A DNA stretch of 64,000 bases from Paracoccus aminovorans (GTDB lineage: Bacteria > Pseudomonadota > Alphaproteobacteria > Rhodobacterales > Rhodobacteraceae), in assembly GCF_001546115.1 (NCBI RefSeq), contig NZ_KQ955208.1, forward strand, positions 978,021 through 1,042,020, written 5' to 3'. The notes under the pieces were generated by a model. The model did no database searches. It was not told the DNA's origin and saw only the letters and a program-made list of their open reading frames with translations. Of this stretch, positions 9,409-18,575 are shown one piece after another. Every line of letters begins with the position of its first letter. Position 1 is the first letter of the stretch. Made by a program: the position numbers and the translations under genes.

Positions 9409-10734
9409 TCAGGCCGCCCGTGCGGGCGCGGCGCCCAAGGCCTCGGCCAGAAGCGCGAAACTTTGCCGGGCATGCGGGCTTTGCCGGGTGAAGAACTGGT
9501 CCAGCGCCGGGTAAAGCCGCACCGCCTCGTCCAGCCGCGCGTCCGAGCCCTGCGAATACAGCCCGGCGCGAATCATCAGCTCGGATTCGGCATAGGTGCC
9601 CAGCAGCGCCCGCGCCCGCGCGATCAGCAGGTTTTCCGGCGCGCTGGCCGCCTGCGGCAGCGAGCGCGAGACCGAGCGCAGCACATCGACCGCCGGATAG
9701 CGCCCGCGCTCGGCAATGGCGCGGTCCAGCACGACATGGCCGTCCAGCGTGCCGCGCAGGATGTCGGCGACCGGCTCCTCCATGTCCGAACCGGCGACCA
9801 GCACGCTGAAGATCGCCGTGATATCGCCCGCCCCCTGCGGCCCCGGCCCCGAGCGCTCCGCCAGCGCCATGATCAGCTGCGAGACCGAGGGCGGAAAGCC
9901 GCGGTAGCTGGGGCTTTCGCCGGCCGCGAGCGCGATCTCGCGATGCGCCTCGGCAAAGCGGGTGATCGAATCGGCCAGGAACAGCACGTGCCGGCCCTGG
10001 TCGCGGAAATGCTCGGCCACGGTCATCGCCGCCCAAGCGCAGCGCCGGCGCATCAAGGGCGACTGGTCCGAGGTCGCGGCCACCACGACGGAACGCGCCA
10101 TGCCCTCCTCGCCCAGGGTTTCCTCGACGAATTCGCGCAGCTCGCGGCCGCGCTCGCCCACCAGCGCGATCACCACGACATCGGCCGAAACCCCCTTGGC
10201 GAGCGCCGAAAGCAGCGTCGATTTCCCGACGCCCGAGCCCGCGAACAGCCCCATGCGTTGGCCGCGCACCAAGGGCAGGATGGTGTCGAAGACCGCAAGC
10301 CCGGTGTCCAGCCGCGCGCCCAGCCGGTTGCGCGAGGCGGCCGGCGGCGGGGCCGGTCGAAAGCCGCGCTCCTCGCCGCCGGCCAGGATGGGGCGGCCGT
10401 CCAGCGGCTGGCCGAAGGGGTCGATGATTCGCCCGATCCAGGAATTCGCCGGCGCCAGCGCGGGCGCAAAGACCAGCTCGACGCGGGCGCCGATCGACAG
10501 CCCGTCCATCGGCCCCTCGGGCAGGATCGCCGCCTGGTCGCTGTGCAAGGCCACGATCTCTCCGCTGAGTTTGTCGCCGGAACGCCTTGAAAAGACGACG
10601 CGATCTCCAAGAGACGCATGGCTGTTCAGCCCGGCCGCCAGGATCACCCCGCCCTGGATGGCGCTGACCTGGCCGTAATGCCGCGTCATGCCCAGCCCGC
10701 GCATCCGCGCCGCGATGGCCTGCATTTTATCCAT
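9409..10734 (-). CDS. fliI: Flagellar export ATPase FliI
   Basis: A 441-residue F1-beta-like ATPase that energises export of flagellar subunits at the cytoplasmic base of the basal body. The Walker A motif GSGVGKST lies at 166-173. VVVIALVGERGRE, VLFLADSITRFAEAHRE (Walker B region) and GDITAIFSVLVAGSDMEEP are family hallmarks. The open frame continues upstream, but the start MDKMQAIAAR is chosen because GGAG precedes it and because upstream sequence is the flgB promoter region. It is divergent from flgB, sharing about 100 bases. Confidence 0.95.
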   Translation of the reverse strand: MDKMQAIAARMRGLGMTRHYGQVSAIQGGVILAAGLNSHASLGDRVVFSRRSGDKLSGEIVALHSDQAAILPEGPMDGLSIGARVELVFAPALAPANSWIGRIIDPFGQPLDGRPILAGGEERGFRPAPPPAASRNRLGARLDTGLAVFDTILPLVRGQRMGLFAGSGVGKSTLLSALAKGVSADVVVIALVGERGRELREFVEETLGEEGMARSVVVAATSDQSPLMRRRCAWAAMTVAEHFRDQGRHVLFLADSITRFAEAHREIALAAGESPSYRGFPPSVSQLIMALAERSGPGPQGAGDITAIFSVLVAGSDMEEPVADILRGTLDGHVVLDRAIAERGRYPAVDVLRSVSRSLPQAASAPENLLIARARALLGTYAESELMIRAGLYSQGSDARLDEAVRLYPALDQFFTRQSPHARQSFALLAEALGAAPARAA

Positions 10735-10796
10735 TCCGAGCTCCGCTTTTTTCGCGCAGGGCCTGCGCCTCGAAAGGGTTTCTAAACCTATTGGGG

Positions 10797-10811
10797 TTAA
10801 GACCGGGTTTA
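10797..10811 (+). promoter_or_regulatory. CtrA-like box in the fliI-flgB divergent promoter
   Basis: TTAA-GACCGGG-TTTA matches the full CtrA site (TTAA-N7-TTAA) at 7 of 8 conserved positions, 23 bases before the flgB start. CtrA controls flagellar genes in several Rhodobacteraceae. CtrA itself is not in the window, so this is an inference from the motif. Confidence 0.45.
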
Positions 10812-10833
10812 TCGGAACAGAGGAGATGCCTCG

Positions 10834-11223
10834 ATGTTTGACCGGATCGAAACCCTGCGGATGGCCGGCGCGCTGACCGCACATGCGGCGGAACGGCAGA
10901 AGCTGATCGCCCGGAACGTGGCCAATGCGGACACGCCCGGCTTTCGCTCGCGCGATCTGGCCGGATTCGCCGAAACCTATCGCTCGCAGCCCGCGGCCGA
11001 GATGCGCGCCTCGCGTCCCGGCCATGTCACCGGGGTCAGCTGGGGCAGCGGCGCCGAGCGTGCGCTGGACGCCGGCGGCGAGCCGGCGCCGAACGGTAAC
11101 ACCGTCTCGATCGAGGACGAGATGTTCCGCAGCGCCGCGGCCAAGCGGGAATTCGACATCTCGCTGGCGGTGACGAAATCCTCGCTGTCGCTCTTGCGCA
11201 CCAGCATCGGCCGGCGCGGCTAG
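10834..11223 (+). CDS. flgB: Flagellar basal-body rod protein FlgB
   Basis: A 129-residue proximal rod subunit. The N-terminal motif LIARNVANADTPGFRSRD is the conserved axial-protein signature, and the C terminus forms the usual helical end. Usual length is 110-140 residues. GAGGAG lies upstream of the ATG. It is the first gene of a plus-strand run flgB-flgC-fliE-fliQ-flgF-flgG-flgA-flgH-fliL with gaps of 3-12 bases or overlaps. Confidence 0.92.
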   Translation: MFDRIETLRMAGALTAHAAERQKLIARNVANADTPGFRSRDLAGFAETYRSQPAAEMRASRPGHVTGVSWGSGAERALDAGGEPAPNGNTVSIEDEMFRSAAAKREFDISLAVTKSSLSLLRTSIGRRG

Positions 11224-11234
11224 GGGGACGAGCG

Positions 11235-11627
11235 ATGACCGAACCGCTTTCCGCCGTCGAACTGGCCGTCTCGGGGATGAAATCGCAATCCGTGCGGCTG
11301 CGCCACATCTCGGAAAACATCGCCAATGCCGACACGCCCGGCTACCGCCGCAAGACGGTGGCCTTCCAGGAGCAGATGGATTTCGGCCGCCCGACCGGCG
11401 CCGTGGCCCCGGGTCCGACGCGGCTCGATCGGCGCGACCTGCCCGAGATCTATGATCCCGCGCATCCGATGGCCAATGACGAGGGCTATTACGCCGGCTC
11501 GAACGTCGACCTGGTGGTCGAGATCGCCGATTCCAAGGAGGCCAGCCGCAGCTACGAGGCCAACCTCCGTGTCTTTGAACAATCCCGTCAGATGGGCAGC
11601 TCGCTGCTGGATCTGATCCGCCGTTAA
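11235..11627 (+). CDS. flgC: Flagellar basal-body rod protein FlgC
   Basis: A 130-residue rod subunit. RLRHISENIANADTPGYRRK is the family signature near the N terminus, and YEANLRVFEQSRQMGSSLLDLI is the conserved C-terminal helix. It follows flgB by 11 bases and precedes fliE by 11 bases. Confidence 0.93.
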   Translation: MTEPLSAVELAVSGMKSQSVRLRHISENIANADTPGYRRKTVAFQEQMDFGRPTGAVAPGPTRLDRRDLPEIYDPAHPMANDEGYYAGSNVDLVVEIADSKEASRSYEANLRVFEQSRQMGSSLLDLIRR

Positions 11628-11638
11628 GGGGTATCGCC

Positions 11639-11917
11639 ATGATTTCTTCGATAATTGCCGCCACTGCCTATGACCGCGCCCGCAATGCCGTGACCCCGGC
11701 CGAAGGCCTGCCGCAGGGCGTGACCAATGCCGCCGCGGATTTCGCCAAGGTCATGGACCAGGTGGACATTGCCGCCACCGGCAGCATGGCCGGCAAGACC
11801 GACACGCATGAGCTGGTGCAAAGCATCGCCCAGGCCGAGATCGCGCTCGAGACCGTGGTCGCCATCCGCGATAAGGTGGTCGAGGCCTATCAGGAAATCC
11901 TGCGGATGCCGGTTTGA
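11639..11917 (+). CDS. fliE: Flagellar hook-basal body protein FliE
   Basis: A 92-residue protein that joins the MS ring to the rod. It shows the C-terminal family pattern HELVQSIAQAEIALETVVAI followed by RDKVVEAYQEILRMPV. The length is normal (90-110). It sits between flgC and fliQ in the operon. Confidence 0.92.
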   Translation: MISSIIAATAYDRARNAVTPAEGLPQGVTNAAADFAKVMDQVDIAATGSMAGKTDTHELVQSIAQAEIALETVVAIRDKVVEAYQEILRMPV

Positions 11918-11926
11918 GGTCGGGCG

Positions 11927-12193
11927 ATGGACGAGAACCTGATTTTCGACCTGACCCGGCAGGCGCTGTGGATCGCGGTGCGCATGTCGGCGCCGCTGCT
12001 GATCGTGGCGCTGGTCGCCGGGGTGGTGATCGGCCTGTTCCAGGCGCTGACCTCGATCCAGGAGATGACGCTGACCTTCGTGCCGAAGATCGGGCTGATG
12101 CTGGTGGTGTTCTGGGTCAGCATGAGCTTCATGACGGCAACCCTGGCGAGCTTCTTCACCGACCAGTTGCTGCCGCAGATCGCGGGGTCCTAG
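11927..12193 (+). CDS. fliQ: Flagellar export apparatus protein FliQ
   Basis: An 88-residue membrane subunit of the type III export gate with two transmembrane helices (about 17-40 and 52-75). IGLFQALTSIQEMTLTFVPKI is the family core. Its usual partners fliP and fliR are not in this window. It starts 9 bases after fliE. Confidence 0.92.
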   Translation: MDENLIFDLTRQALWIAVRMSAPLLIVALVAGVVIGLFQALTSIQEMTLTFVPKIGLMLVVFWVSMSFMTATLASFFTDQLLPQIAGS

Positions 12194-12196
12194 GCC

Positions 12197-12913
12197 ATGG
12201 ACAACGCGATCTATGCCGCCCTGACCCGCCAGTCCGGCCTGATGCGCGAGATGCGCAGCGTGGCCAACAATATCGCCAATGCCAATACCACCGGCTTCCG
12301 GCGCGAGGGCGTGGTGTTTTCGGAATACATGGTGCCGCTGGACCGGCGGGGCGAGACGCTGGCCATGGCCAATGGCCGCGGCCGCATGGTCGACCTGCGC
12401 CCGGGCGGCATGACCCAGACCAACGGCCAATACGACCTGGCGCTGGAGGGCGACGGCTTCCTGATGGTGCAGACGCCGCAGGGCAACCGCCTGACCCGCG
12501 CCGGCGCCTTCATGACCAATGCCGAGGGCGAGCTGGTGAACGGCGACGGCTACCAGCTGCTGGACGACGGCCAGGCGCCGATCGTGATCCCGGCCGGGGT
12601 GCGCAGCGTCGGCATCGGCACAGACGGCACCGTCTCGGCCGACGGCAACCCGGTCGGCCGCGTCGGCATCTTCGCTAGCCCCGATCCCGCGAAGCTGCAG
12701 CACGAGGCCGGCACGCTCTTCGACCCCGGCGGCGCCGTCGAGCCGCTCGAGGAAGCCAGGCTGCGTCAGGGCTTCCTGGAGGATTCCAACGTCGACCCGG
12801 TGCTGGAGCTGTCGCGCATGATCGAGGTCCAGCGCGCCTATGAGCTGGGCCAGAGCTTCCTCGACCAGGAAGACCAGCGCATCCGCCTGACCATCACCTC
12901 GCTGACCCGCTGA
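12197..12913 (+). CDS. flgF: Flagellar basal-body rod protein FlgF
   Basis: A 238-residue distal or proximal rod protein of the axial family. The N-terminal MRSVANNIANANTTGFRREG and the C-terminal SRMIEVQRAYELGQSFLDQED are diagnostic. It starts 3 bases after fliQ and is a paralogue of the following flgG, from which it differs in length and in its start MDNAIYAALTRQ. Confidence 0.92.
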   Translation: MDNAIYAALTRQSGLMREMRSVANNIANANTTGFRREGVVFSEYMVPLDRRGETLAMANGRGRMVDLRPGGMTQTNGQYDLALEGDGFLMVQTPQGNRLTRAGAFMTNAEGELVNGDGYQLLDDGQAPIVIPAGVRSVGIGTDGTVSADGNPVGRVGIFASPDPAKLQHEAGTLFDPGGAVEPLEEARLRQGFLEDSNVDPVLELSRMIEVQRAYELGQSFLDQEDQRIRLTITSLTR

Positions 12914-12924
12914 AAGGACAGACC

Positions 12925-13710
12925 ATGAGAGCACTTCAGATCGCGGCAACCGGGATGAGCGCGCAGCAGATGCGCGTCGAGGTCATCTCGAACAACCTCG
13001 CGAACATGTCGACGACCGGCTACAACCCGCGCCGGGCGGAATTCGCCGACCTGCAATACCAGCAGGTCACCCGGCCCGGCACCCTGACCGCCACCAATGG
13101 CGCCATGGTCCCGGCCGGCGTGCAGCTGGGCCTGGGCGTGCGCCCGGCCAGCGTCACGGTGATGCTGGGCCAAGGCCCGCTGAGCCAGACCAATGGCGAC
13201 CTCGATGTCGCCGTGGACGGCACCGGCTATCTCGAGGTGACGCTGCCCTCGGGGATTTCGGCCTATACCCGCGACGGCAGCCTGAAACGCTCGGCCGAGG
13301 GCCAGGTGGTGACCTCGGAAGGCTATCCGCTGGTCCCCGACATCACCATCCCCGAGGATGCGCGCAGCATCTCGATCAATACCAACGGCGAGGTCTTCGC
13401 CTATTTCGACGACCGCGTCGAACCCGAGAACCTGGGCCAGATCACGCTGGCAAGCTTCATCAACGAAAAGGGCCTCGAGGCCAGCGGCTCGAACCTGTTC
13501 CTGGAAACCGTCGCCTCGGGTCCGCCGCGTATCGCCACGCCGGGGCAAGAGGGGCTTGGCACGCTGCGCGGCGGCTTCCTGGAGGAAAGCGCCGTGGATC
13601 CGGTGCGCGAGATCGCCGAGCTGATCAAGGCGCAGCGCGGCTACGAGCTGAACTCCAAGGTCATCACCGCCGCCGACCAGATGCTGGGCACCACGGTGCA
13701 GGTGCGGTGA
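12925..13710 (+). CDS. flgG: Flagellar basal-body rod protein FlgG
   Basis: A 261-residue distal rod protein that passes through the P and L rings. The N terminus MRALQIAATGMSAQQ and VISNNLANMSTTGYNPRRAEF are typical, as is the C-terminal ELIKAQRGYELNSKVITAADQML. The length matches the family (about 260). The stop overlaps the flgA start as TGATG. Confidence 0.94.
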   Translation: MRALQIAATGMSAQQMRVEVISNNLANMSTTGYNPRRAEFADLQYQQVTRPGTLTATNGAMVPAGVQLGLGVRPASVTVMLGQGPLSQTNGDLDVAVDGTGYLEVTLPSGISAYTRDGSLKRSAEGQVVTSEGYPLVPDITIPEDARSISINTNGEVFAYFDDRVEPENLGQITLASFINEKGLEASGSNLFLETVASGPPRIATPGQEGLGTLRGGFLEESAVDPVREIAELIKAQRGYELNSKVITAADQMLGTTVQVR

Positions 13711-14126
13711 TGCGCTATCTTGCCCTGCTGCTTCTGGCCCTGCCGCAGCCCTGCCTTGCCGACGCGCTGCTCGCGACCCGCACCCTGCCCGTCGGCACGG
13801 TGATCTCGGCCGAGGATGTCACGCTGTCGGCCGAGGCCGAGGGCATCGCGCCGGATGTCTCGCAGGTGGTGGGCCTGCAATTGCGGGCGATGGTCTATCA
13901 GGGCCGCAGGATCGACCCTTCGCAACTGTCCGCCCCGACCCTGGTCGACCGCAACCAGCTCGTCACCCTTGCCTATGAGCGCTCTGCCCTGCGGATCGAG
14001 GCCGAGGGCCGCGCCCTGTCCGCCGGCAGCGCCGGGCAGGTCATCCGCGTCATGAACAGCGCATCGCGCGTCACCGTTTCCGGGCGCGTCGCCCCGGACG
14101 GCACCGTGATCGTCATGCAAAACTGA
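13710..14126 (+). CDS. flgA: Flagella basal-body P-ring formation chaperone FlgA
   Basis: A 138-residue periplasmic chaperone for P-ring (FlgI) assembly. A signal peptide (MRYLALLLLALPQPCLA) precedes an SAF-like domain with VGTVISAEDVTLS and the C-terminal GQVIRVMNSASRVTVSGRV-x-PDG. It lacks the extra N-terminal domain of the longer enterobacterial FlgA, as is common in Alphaproteobacteria. The ATG overlapping the flgG stop is preferred to the GTG one codon earlier. flgI is not next to it. Confidence 0.88.
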   Translation: MRYLALLLLALPQPCLADALLATRTLPVGTVISAEDVTLSAEAEGIAPDVSQVVGLQLRAMVYQGRRIDPSQLSAPTLVDRNQLVTLAYERSALRIEAEGRALSAGSAGQVIRVMNSASRVTVSGRVAPDGTVIVMQN

Positions 14127-14137
14127 AGGATCCAGCC

Positions 14138-14890
14138 ATGACCACCTCCATGCCATCGCGCCCCGTCCTGTTGCTTGGCGCGGCCAGCATCGCCCTTTCG
14201 CTGACCGGCTGCGGCCGCGTCGCGCAGGTCGGCCAAGTGCCGGACATGACCCAGCCCGAAAGCAGCGTCGAATTCCAAGCCATGACCTCGCAAGGCTATG
14301 GCGCGCAGGAGCTGCCCGATCGCATGGACAGCACAGCCTCGCTGTGGACGACCGCGCAGAACTCGCTGGTGGCGGACCGGCGCGCCGCCAATCGCGGCGA
14401 CATCCTGACCGTGGTGATCGAGATCGACGACCGGGCCGAGATCCAGAACAGCTCGGGCCGCAGCCGCAGTTCGGCCGACAAGGTCAGCATTCCCGGCATG
14501 GCCGGTCTGCCGCAACGCATCGACAAGATCCTGCCCGAGGGCGCCAGCATGGACGAGCTTGCCGAGGCCAAGGCCTCGTCCAGCTACAAGGGCAGCGGCA
14601 ATATCTCGCGCCGGGACAAGATGACCCTGCGCGTCGCCGCCACGGTCGTCGAGCGCCTGCCGAACGGTGTCCTGCGCATCCAGGGCACGCAAGAGGTGCG
14701 GGTGAACTACGAGATCCGCGAGCTGACGGTCAGCGGCTTCGTGCGCCCCTCGGACATCGGCCGGCGCAACGAGATCTCGTATGACCGGATCGCCGGGGCG
14801 CGCATCTCTTATGGCGGGCGCGGCCAGATCAGCGACGTGCAGCAGCCGCGCTATGGCCAGCAGATCGCCGACATCGTGCTTCCCTATTGA
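14138..14890 (+). CDS. flgH: Flagellar L-ring protein FlgH
   Basis: A 250-residue outer-membrane lipoprotein that forms the L ring around the rod. The lipobox LTGC lies at about residues 22-25 after a hydrophobic signal. SLWTTAQNSLVADRRAANRGDILTVVIEI and the C-terminal DIGRRNEISYDRIAGARISYGGRG are family signatures. The length is slightly above the usual 230. It ends next to the FliL-like gene. Confidence 0.93.
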   Translation: MTTSMPSRPVLLLGAASIALSLTGCGRVAQVGQVPDMTQPESSVEFQAMTSQGYGAQELPDRMDSTASLWTTAQNSLVADRRAANRGDILTVVIEIDDRAEIQNSSGRSRSSADKVSIPGMAGLPQRIDKILPEGASMDELAEAKASSSYKGSGNISRRDKMTLRVAATVVERLPNGVLRIQGTQEVRVNYEIRELTVSGFVRPSDIGRRNEISYDRIAGARISYGGRGQISDVQQPRYGQQIADIVLPY

Positions 14891-14901
14891 GGCTGCCGCT
14901 C

Positions 14902-15465
14902 GTGAAGAAGATCGTTCTTTTGCTTGTTCCCCTGCTGGCTTTCATCGCCAGCGCCTTCGGCGGCGACATGCTGCAGGCCGGCAAGAAACCCGAAAGCGCC
15001 CAGGCCACCGGCGACGAGAGCCATGAAACCGCCGAGCCGGCCAAAGCCGGACCCGAGCCCGCCGCAGAGGGCCATGACGCGCCCGCGGCCGATGCGGGCC
15101 ATGGCGACGCCGGTCACGGCGAGGCTACCGAGGGCGAAGGCCAGCTCGACTGGTTCAAATTCCCCAGCCAGTTCTTCGTCCCGATCCTGCGCAACGGCAC
15201 GCCGACGGCGATCATGGTCCTGACGCTGACGGTCGAGATGCCCTCCTCGGCGCGCCCGCGCATCGAAGCGCAGGAACACCGCCTGCGCGATGCGCTGCTG
15301 AATGCCTTGCTGATCGAGGCCAATACCGGCGGCTTCGACGGCAACTTCACCGCCGACCCGGCCCAGCAGCGACTGCGCAGCGCGCTTCTGGCGGCAGCCC
15401 AGGCGGCGGCCGGCAGCGACGTGCAGCGCATCCTGATCGAGGACATCGGCCGGCAAGAGCAATAG
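14902..15465 (+). CDS. fliL: FliL-like flagellar basal-body-associated protein
   Basis: A 187-residue protein with one N-terminal hydrophobic segment (MKKIVLLLVPLLAFIASAF), a long Ala/Glu/His-rich linker (about 30-85), and a FliL-like domain with WFKFPSQFFVPILRNG and the C-terminal VQRILIEDIGRQEQ, comparable to the usual L-x-D-x-x-x-Q ending. FliL sits near the stator and tunes motor torque. A GTG start is preferred, with GAGG about 10 bases upstream; a TTG overlapping the flgH stop is the alternative. The sequence is divergent, so the name rests partly on position. Confidence 0.7.
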   Translation: MKKIVLLLVPLLAFIASAFGGDMLQAGKKPESAQATGDESHETAEPAKAGPEPAAEGHDAPAADAGHGDAGHGEATEGEGQLDWFKFPSQFFVPILRNGTPTAIMVLTLTVEMPSSARPRIEAQEHRLRDALLNALLIEANTGGFDGNFTADPAQQRLRSALLAAAQAAAGSDVQRILIEDIGRQEQ

Positions 15466-15569
15466 CGGAACGTCGCAAGCCTGTTCACCAGGGCTTCCCG
15501 CGGCACGCCGCCGCCATCACAGGCTGCCTGGCCCTTGGTCGACAGGCGGCAAGTCCTTGCACCGACAGT

Positions 15570-16088
15570 CTAGCGCCGGCCGTCCATGCGGGTGAAATCC
15601 ATCACGCTGCCCTCGCCCGGGCGCAGTTGCGACCAATCGTCGATCTGGAAATCCACCACCAGCGTCGCGGCGGTCGGATAGCGGCGAAAGTCCGGGTCCA
15701 GCGGCGCCCGCGCCGGCAAGGTGGCGGCGAATTCGGCGATGCCGGGGTTGTGGCCGATCATCATCACCGTCGGCGCCGAAGCCGTGCGCAGAATCGCCAG
15801 CATCTTCTCGGGCGTCGCCTGATAAAGCCCCGGCTCGTAGCGGATATGCGGCCGCACCTCCAGCGGCGCCAGCGCGATGCGGGACCAGGTTTCGCGCGTG
15901 CGCTCGGCGGTCGAGCACAGCACCTCCTCGGGCTCGTAGCCGCGGCTCGCCAGCCAGTCGCCCAGCTCGCGGGCCGAGCGGCAGCCGCGGTCGTTCAGCG
16001 GCCGGTCGTGGTCCGGCTGCGCCGGATCATCCCAGGAGGATTTCGCGTGCCGAGTCAGGATCAGGCGACAGTGTCCGAGAGGGGTCAT
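15570..16088 (-). CDS. sixA: SixA-type phosphohistidine phosphatase
   Basis: A 172-residue single-domain histidine phosphatase. The catalytic signature RHAKSSW has R13-H14, and the second histidine lies in IGHNPGIAEF (about 113). It is close to SixA, which removes phosphate from histidine phosphotransfer proteins, but the substrate is not shown by sequence. It is the last gene of the minus-strand series after argB, with a 100-base gap. Confidence 0.8.
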   Translation of the reverse strand: MTPLGHCRLILTRHAKSSWDDPAQPDHDRPLNDRGCRSARELGDWLASRGYEPEEVLCSTAERTRETWSRIALAPLEVRPHIRYEPGLYQATPEKMLAILRTASAPTVMMIGHNPGIAEFAATLPARAPLDPDFRRYPTAATLVVDFQIDDWSQLRPGEGSVMDFTRMDGRR

Positions 16089-16188
16089 CGAATTGCCTTT
16101 TCGGCCATGCGGTTTAGTTTACGCAACGGACCCCGAGCCTGCCACAGCTGCCGGCGCGCCGGCAAGCACTCTCTTGGCCCGCCCGCGC

Positions 16189-17103
16189 CTAGAGTTCGCT
16201 GTCGCCCTGGCGCAAGCCGCGCGGCTTGACCCGCGGTTCGGTCGAGCGGATCAGCGAGCCGGCGCCATGTTCGGTGAAGAGCTCCAGAAGCGAGGCATTG
16301 GCCACCCGCCCGTCCAGGATCACCACGGCGCGCACCCCCTCGTCGAGCGCCTTCAGCGCCGTCTCGGTCTTGGGGATCATGCCGCCGGCGATGGTGCCGT
16401 CGGCGATCATGGCGCGGACCTGGTCGGGGTGGATCTGGGTCAGAACCTCGCCCGAGGCGTCCTTGACGCCCGAGACATCGGTCAGGAGCAGCAGCCGGTC
16501 GGCCTTCAGCGCGCCGGCGATGGCACCGGCGGCGGTATCGCCATTGACGTTGAAGGTCTCGTTATCCTCCATCCCCGTCGCCACCGGGGCGATGACCGGG
16601 ATCAGCCCGGCATTGTAGAGGTCGCGGATGATCTGCACGTTCATCTCGACCGGGCGGCCGACGAAGCCCAGCTCGGGGTCGTCGGGCTCGCAGACCATCA
16701 GGTCGTCGTCCTTGCCCGAAATGCCAACCGCGCGGCCGCCGGCGTCGTTGATCGCCTGCACAATGCGCTTGTTCACCAGGCCCGACAGCACCATTTCCAC
16801 CACCTCGACCGTCTCGCGGGTGGTGACGCGCTTGCCGCGCACGAAATGGCTCTCGATGCCCAGCTTCTTCAGCAATTCGTTGATCATCGGGCCGCCGCCG
16901 TGACAGACGACCGGATGGATGCCGACCTGCTTCATCAGCACCATGTCGCGGGCGAATTCGGCCATGGCCTCATCGTCGCCCATGGCATTGCCGCCGAATT
17001 TCACCACCACCACCGCGCCGGAATAGCGCTGCATATAGGGCAGTGCTTCCGAAAGGGTGCGGGCGGTGGCAATCCAGTCACGGTTCATGTTCTGCGTTCT
17101 CAT
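16189..17103 (-). CDS. argB: Acetylglutamate kinase
   Basis: A 304-residue amino-acid kinase that phosphorylates N-acetylglutamate, the second step of arginine synthesis in the cytoplasm. It has [13 protein letters not shown] near the N terminus, [18 protein letters not shown] (glycine-rich substrate loop), [28 protein letters not shown] and the final [14 protein letters not shown] block. These arginine-sensing-type features match alphaproteobacterial ArgB, and the length is typical. It lies 60 bases downstream of engB. Confidence 0.95.
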   Translation of the reverse strand: MRTQNMNRDWIATARTLSEALPYMQRYSGAVVVVKFGGNAMGDDEAMAEFARDMVLMKQVGIHPVVCHGGGPMINELLKKLGIESHFVRGKRVTTRETVEVVEMVLSGLVNKRIVQAINDAGGRAVGISGKDDDLMVCEPDDPELGFVGRPVEMNVQIIRDLYNAGLIPVIAPVATGMEDNETFNVNGDTAAGAIAGALKADRLLLLTDVSGVKDASGEVLTQIHPDQVRAMIADGTIAGGMIPKTETALKALDEGVRAVVILDGRVANASLLELFTEHGAGSLIRSTEPRVKPRGLRQGDSEL

Positions 17104-17163
17104 CCAAAGGCCCCTGTTCGTCGGGCGCAGCCTAGGGCGCCGGCGCCGCCCCGTCCAGACCGC

Positions 17164-17814
17164 CTAGTCCAGGCCGGCGATGATGCTGCGCAGCGTGGCA
17201 ATGCCCTGCCCCTTGTCCGAGCTTGTGATCACAAGTTCGGGGTAGGCGGCGGGATGCTTCTGCAGCGCCTCCTGCACCTGGGCGACGGTGGCCTGCATGG
17301 CCTGCGGGCCGATCTTGTCGCCCTTGGTCAACACCACCTGGAAGGGCACGGCGGAGCGGTCGAGCAGCTTCATGATCTCGTGATCGACATCCTTCACGCC
17401 ATGGCGCGAATCGATCAGCGCGAAGGCGCGGCGCAGGGTCGGCCGCCCCGAGAGATAGGCTTTCAGCAGCGCCTGCCATTTCGCCACGACGGCGACCGGC
17501 GCCTTGGCGAAACCATAGCCCGGCAGGTCGACCAGATAGGCTTGTTCGCCTAAGGTGAAATAGTTGATTTCCTGCGTGCGGCCCGGGGTATTCGAGGCGC
17601 GCGCGAGCCCGTTCCGCCCGGTCAGGGCGTTGATCAGGCTGGACTTTCCGACATTCGAGCGGCCGGCGAAGCAGACCTCGGGCCGGTCGGCGGGCGGCAA
17701 TCCGTCCATGGCGACGACGCCCTTGAGGAAATCCACCGGGCCGGCGAACAGCTTGCGGGCGGCCTCGGCGGCCTCGGGATCGGGCTCGGGGGCGACGGGA
17801 AAGGCGACCTTCAT
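17164..17814 (-). CDS. engB: Ribosome biogenesis GTPase EngB (YsxC/YihA)
   Basis: A 216-residue GTPase needed for late large-subunit assembly. The G motifs are GRSNVGKSSLI (G1), NTPGRTQEINYF (G2), DLPGYGFA (G3) and TKGDK (G4). The ATG overlaps the stop of the MOSC gene by 4 bases (ATGA), so translation is coupled. EngB beside yidC and argB is a common order in Rhodobacteraceae. Confidence 0.94.
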   Translation of the reverse strand: MKVAFPVAPEPDPEAAEAARKLFAGPVDFLKGVVAMDGLPPADRPEVCFAGRSNVGKSSLINALTGRNGLARASNTPGRTQEINYFTLGEQAYLVDLPGYGFAKAPVAVVAKWQALLKAYLSGRPTLRRAFALIDSRHGVKDVDHEIMKLLDRSAVPFQVVLTKGDKIGPQAMQATVAQVQEALQKHPAAYPELVITSSDKGQGIATLRSIIAGLD

Positions 17815-18575
17815 GCGCGCACCTCATTGCCCAAGGCGATCTCGCCACCGGTGACCACCTCGGCATAGATGCCGAAATCGGAATGGCCGAATTGCGCGGC
17901 CAGCGCCTCGGGCATGTCCAGGTCGATCTGGCCGGTGGCGGTGTCGGCGCTGGTCGCAGCGCAGCGGCCGATGGTCTCGGTCACCCGCAGCTCCAGGCCG
18001 CCGATGGTCAGGATATGGCCGATCAGGTCGCGTTCGGCATAGGGCGCCCAGCCGTCCAGCCACAGGTTCGCGCGCCAGCGCTCGACGCCCAGCGGCTGGC
18101 CCAGCCGCGTTTCCAGATCGGCCAGGCTCGAGAGCGACAGGATCGAGATCCAGGGCTGGCTGACATCGGTCCAGCCGGTCGGGCCCTGCACCAGCCGGGT
18201 CGGCGCCGGCTTGTCCGCGGGCCAGAGCGGACGGACCCAGTCCACCAGCCGCTGGCTCTCGGTTTCCGGGTCGAAGGCCAGGTCGGGCAGGTCGGGATGG
18301 CGCAGGCGGATCGGTCCGCCCGGCGCGCCCTCGCCCCAGCCGCCCTGCACCGCCTGCAAGCCGGCGGCGGCCGCGCCGCGCAGGAAGCAGGATTTCGGCA
18401 GCCAGCGCTCGGGACGCGCGCCCGCGCCGGCGTGGCGCTCGCCGCCCTCGGTCAGGAGCGCCCAGTGCCGATCGCCCGGCAGGCGCCGCGCCGCATCCAG
18501 ACGGGTGCGGGCGATGTCCTCGCCGCCGATCGACTTGATCGGGTGGCGCCGGATCCGGGCGATGCGGGCGATCAT
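17811..18575 (-). CDS. MOSC-domain protein
   Basis: A 254-residue protein of the MOSC family (molybdenum-cofactor sulfurase C-terminal), related to YcbX/YiiM. The N-terminal IARIRRHPIKSIGGEDI is the MOSC N-terminal beta-barrel start. VERWRANLWLDGWAPYAERDLIG, followed by ETIGRCAATSADTATGQID, holds the conserved Cys that binds the cofactor or sulfur. The ATG overlaps the yidC stop (ATGA). Its substrate is unknown; related enzymes reduce N-hydroxylated compounds. Confidence 0.85.
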   Translation of the reverse strand: MIARIARIRRHPIKSIGGEDIARTRLDAARRLPGDRHWALLTEGGERHAGAGARPERWLPKSCFLRGAAAAGLQAVQGGWGEGAPGGPIRLRHPDLPDLAFDPETESQRLVDWVRPLWPADKPAPTRLVQGPTGWTDVSQPWISILSLSSLADLETRLGQPLGVERWRANLWLDGWAPYAERDLIGHILTIGGLELRVTETIGRCAATSADTATGQIDLDMPEALAAQFGHSDFGIYAEVVTGGEIALGNEVRA

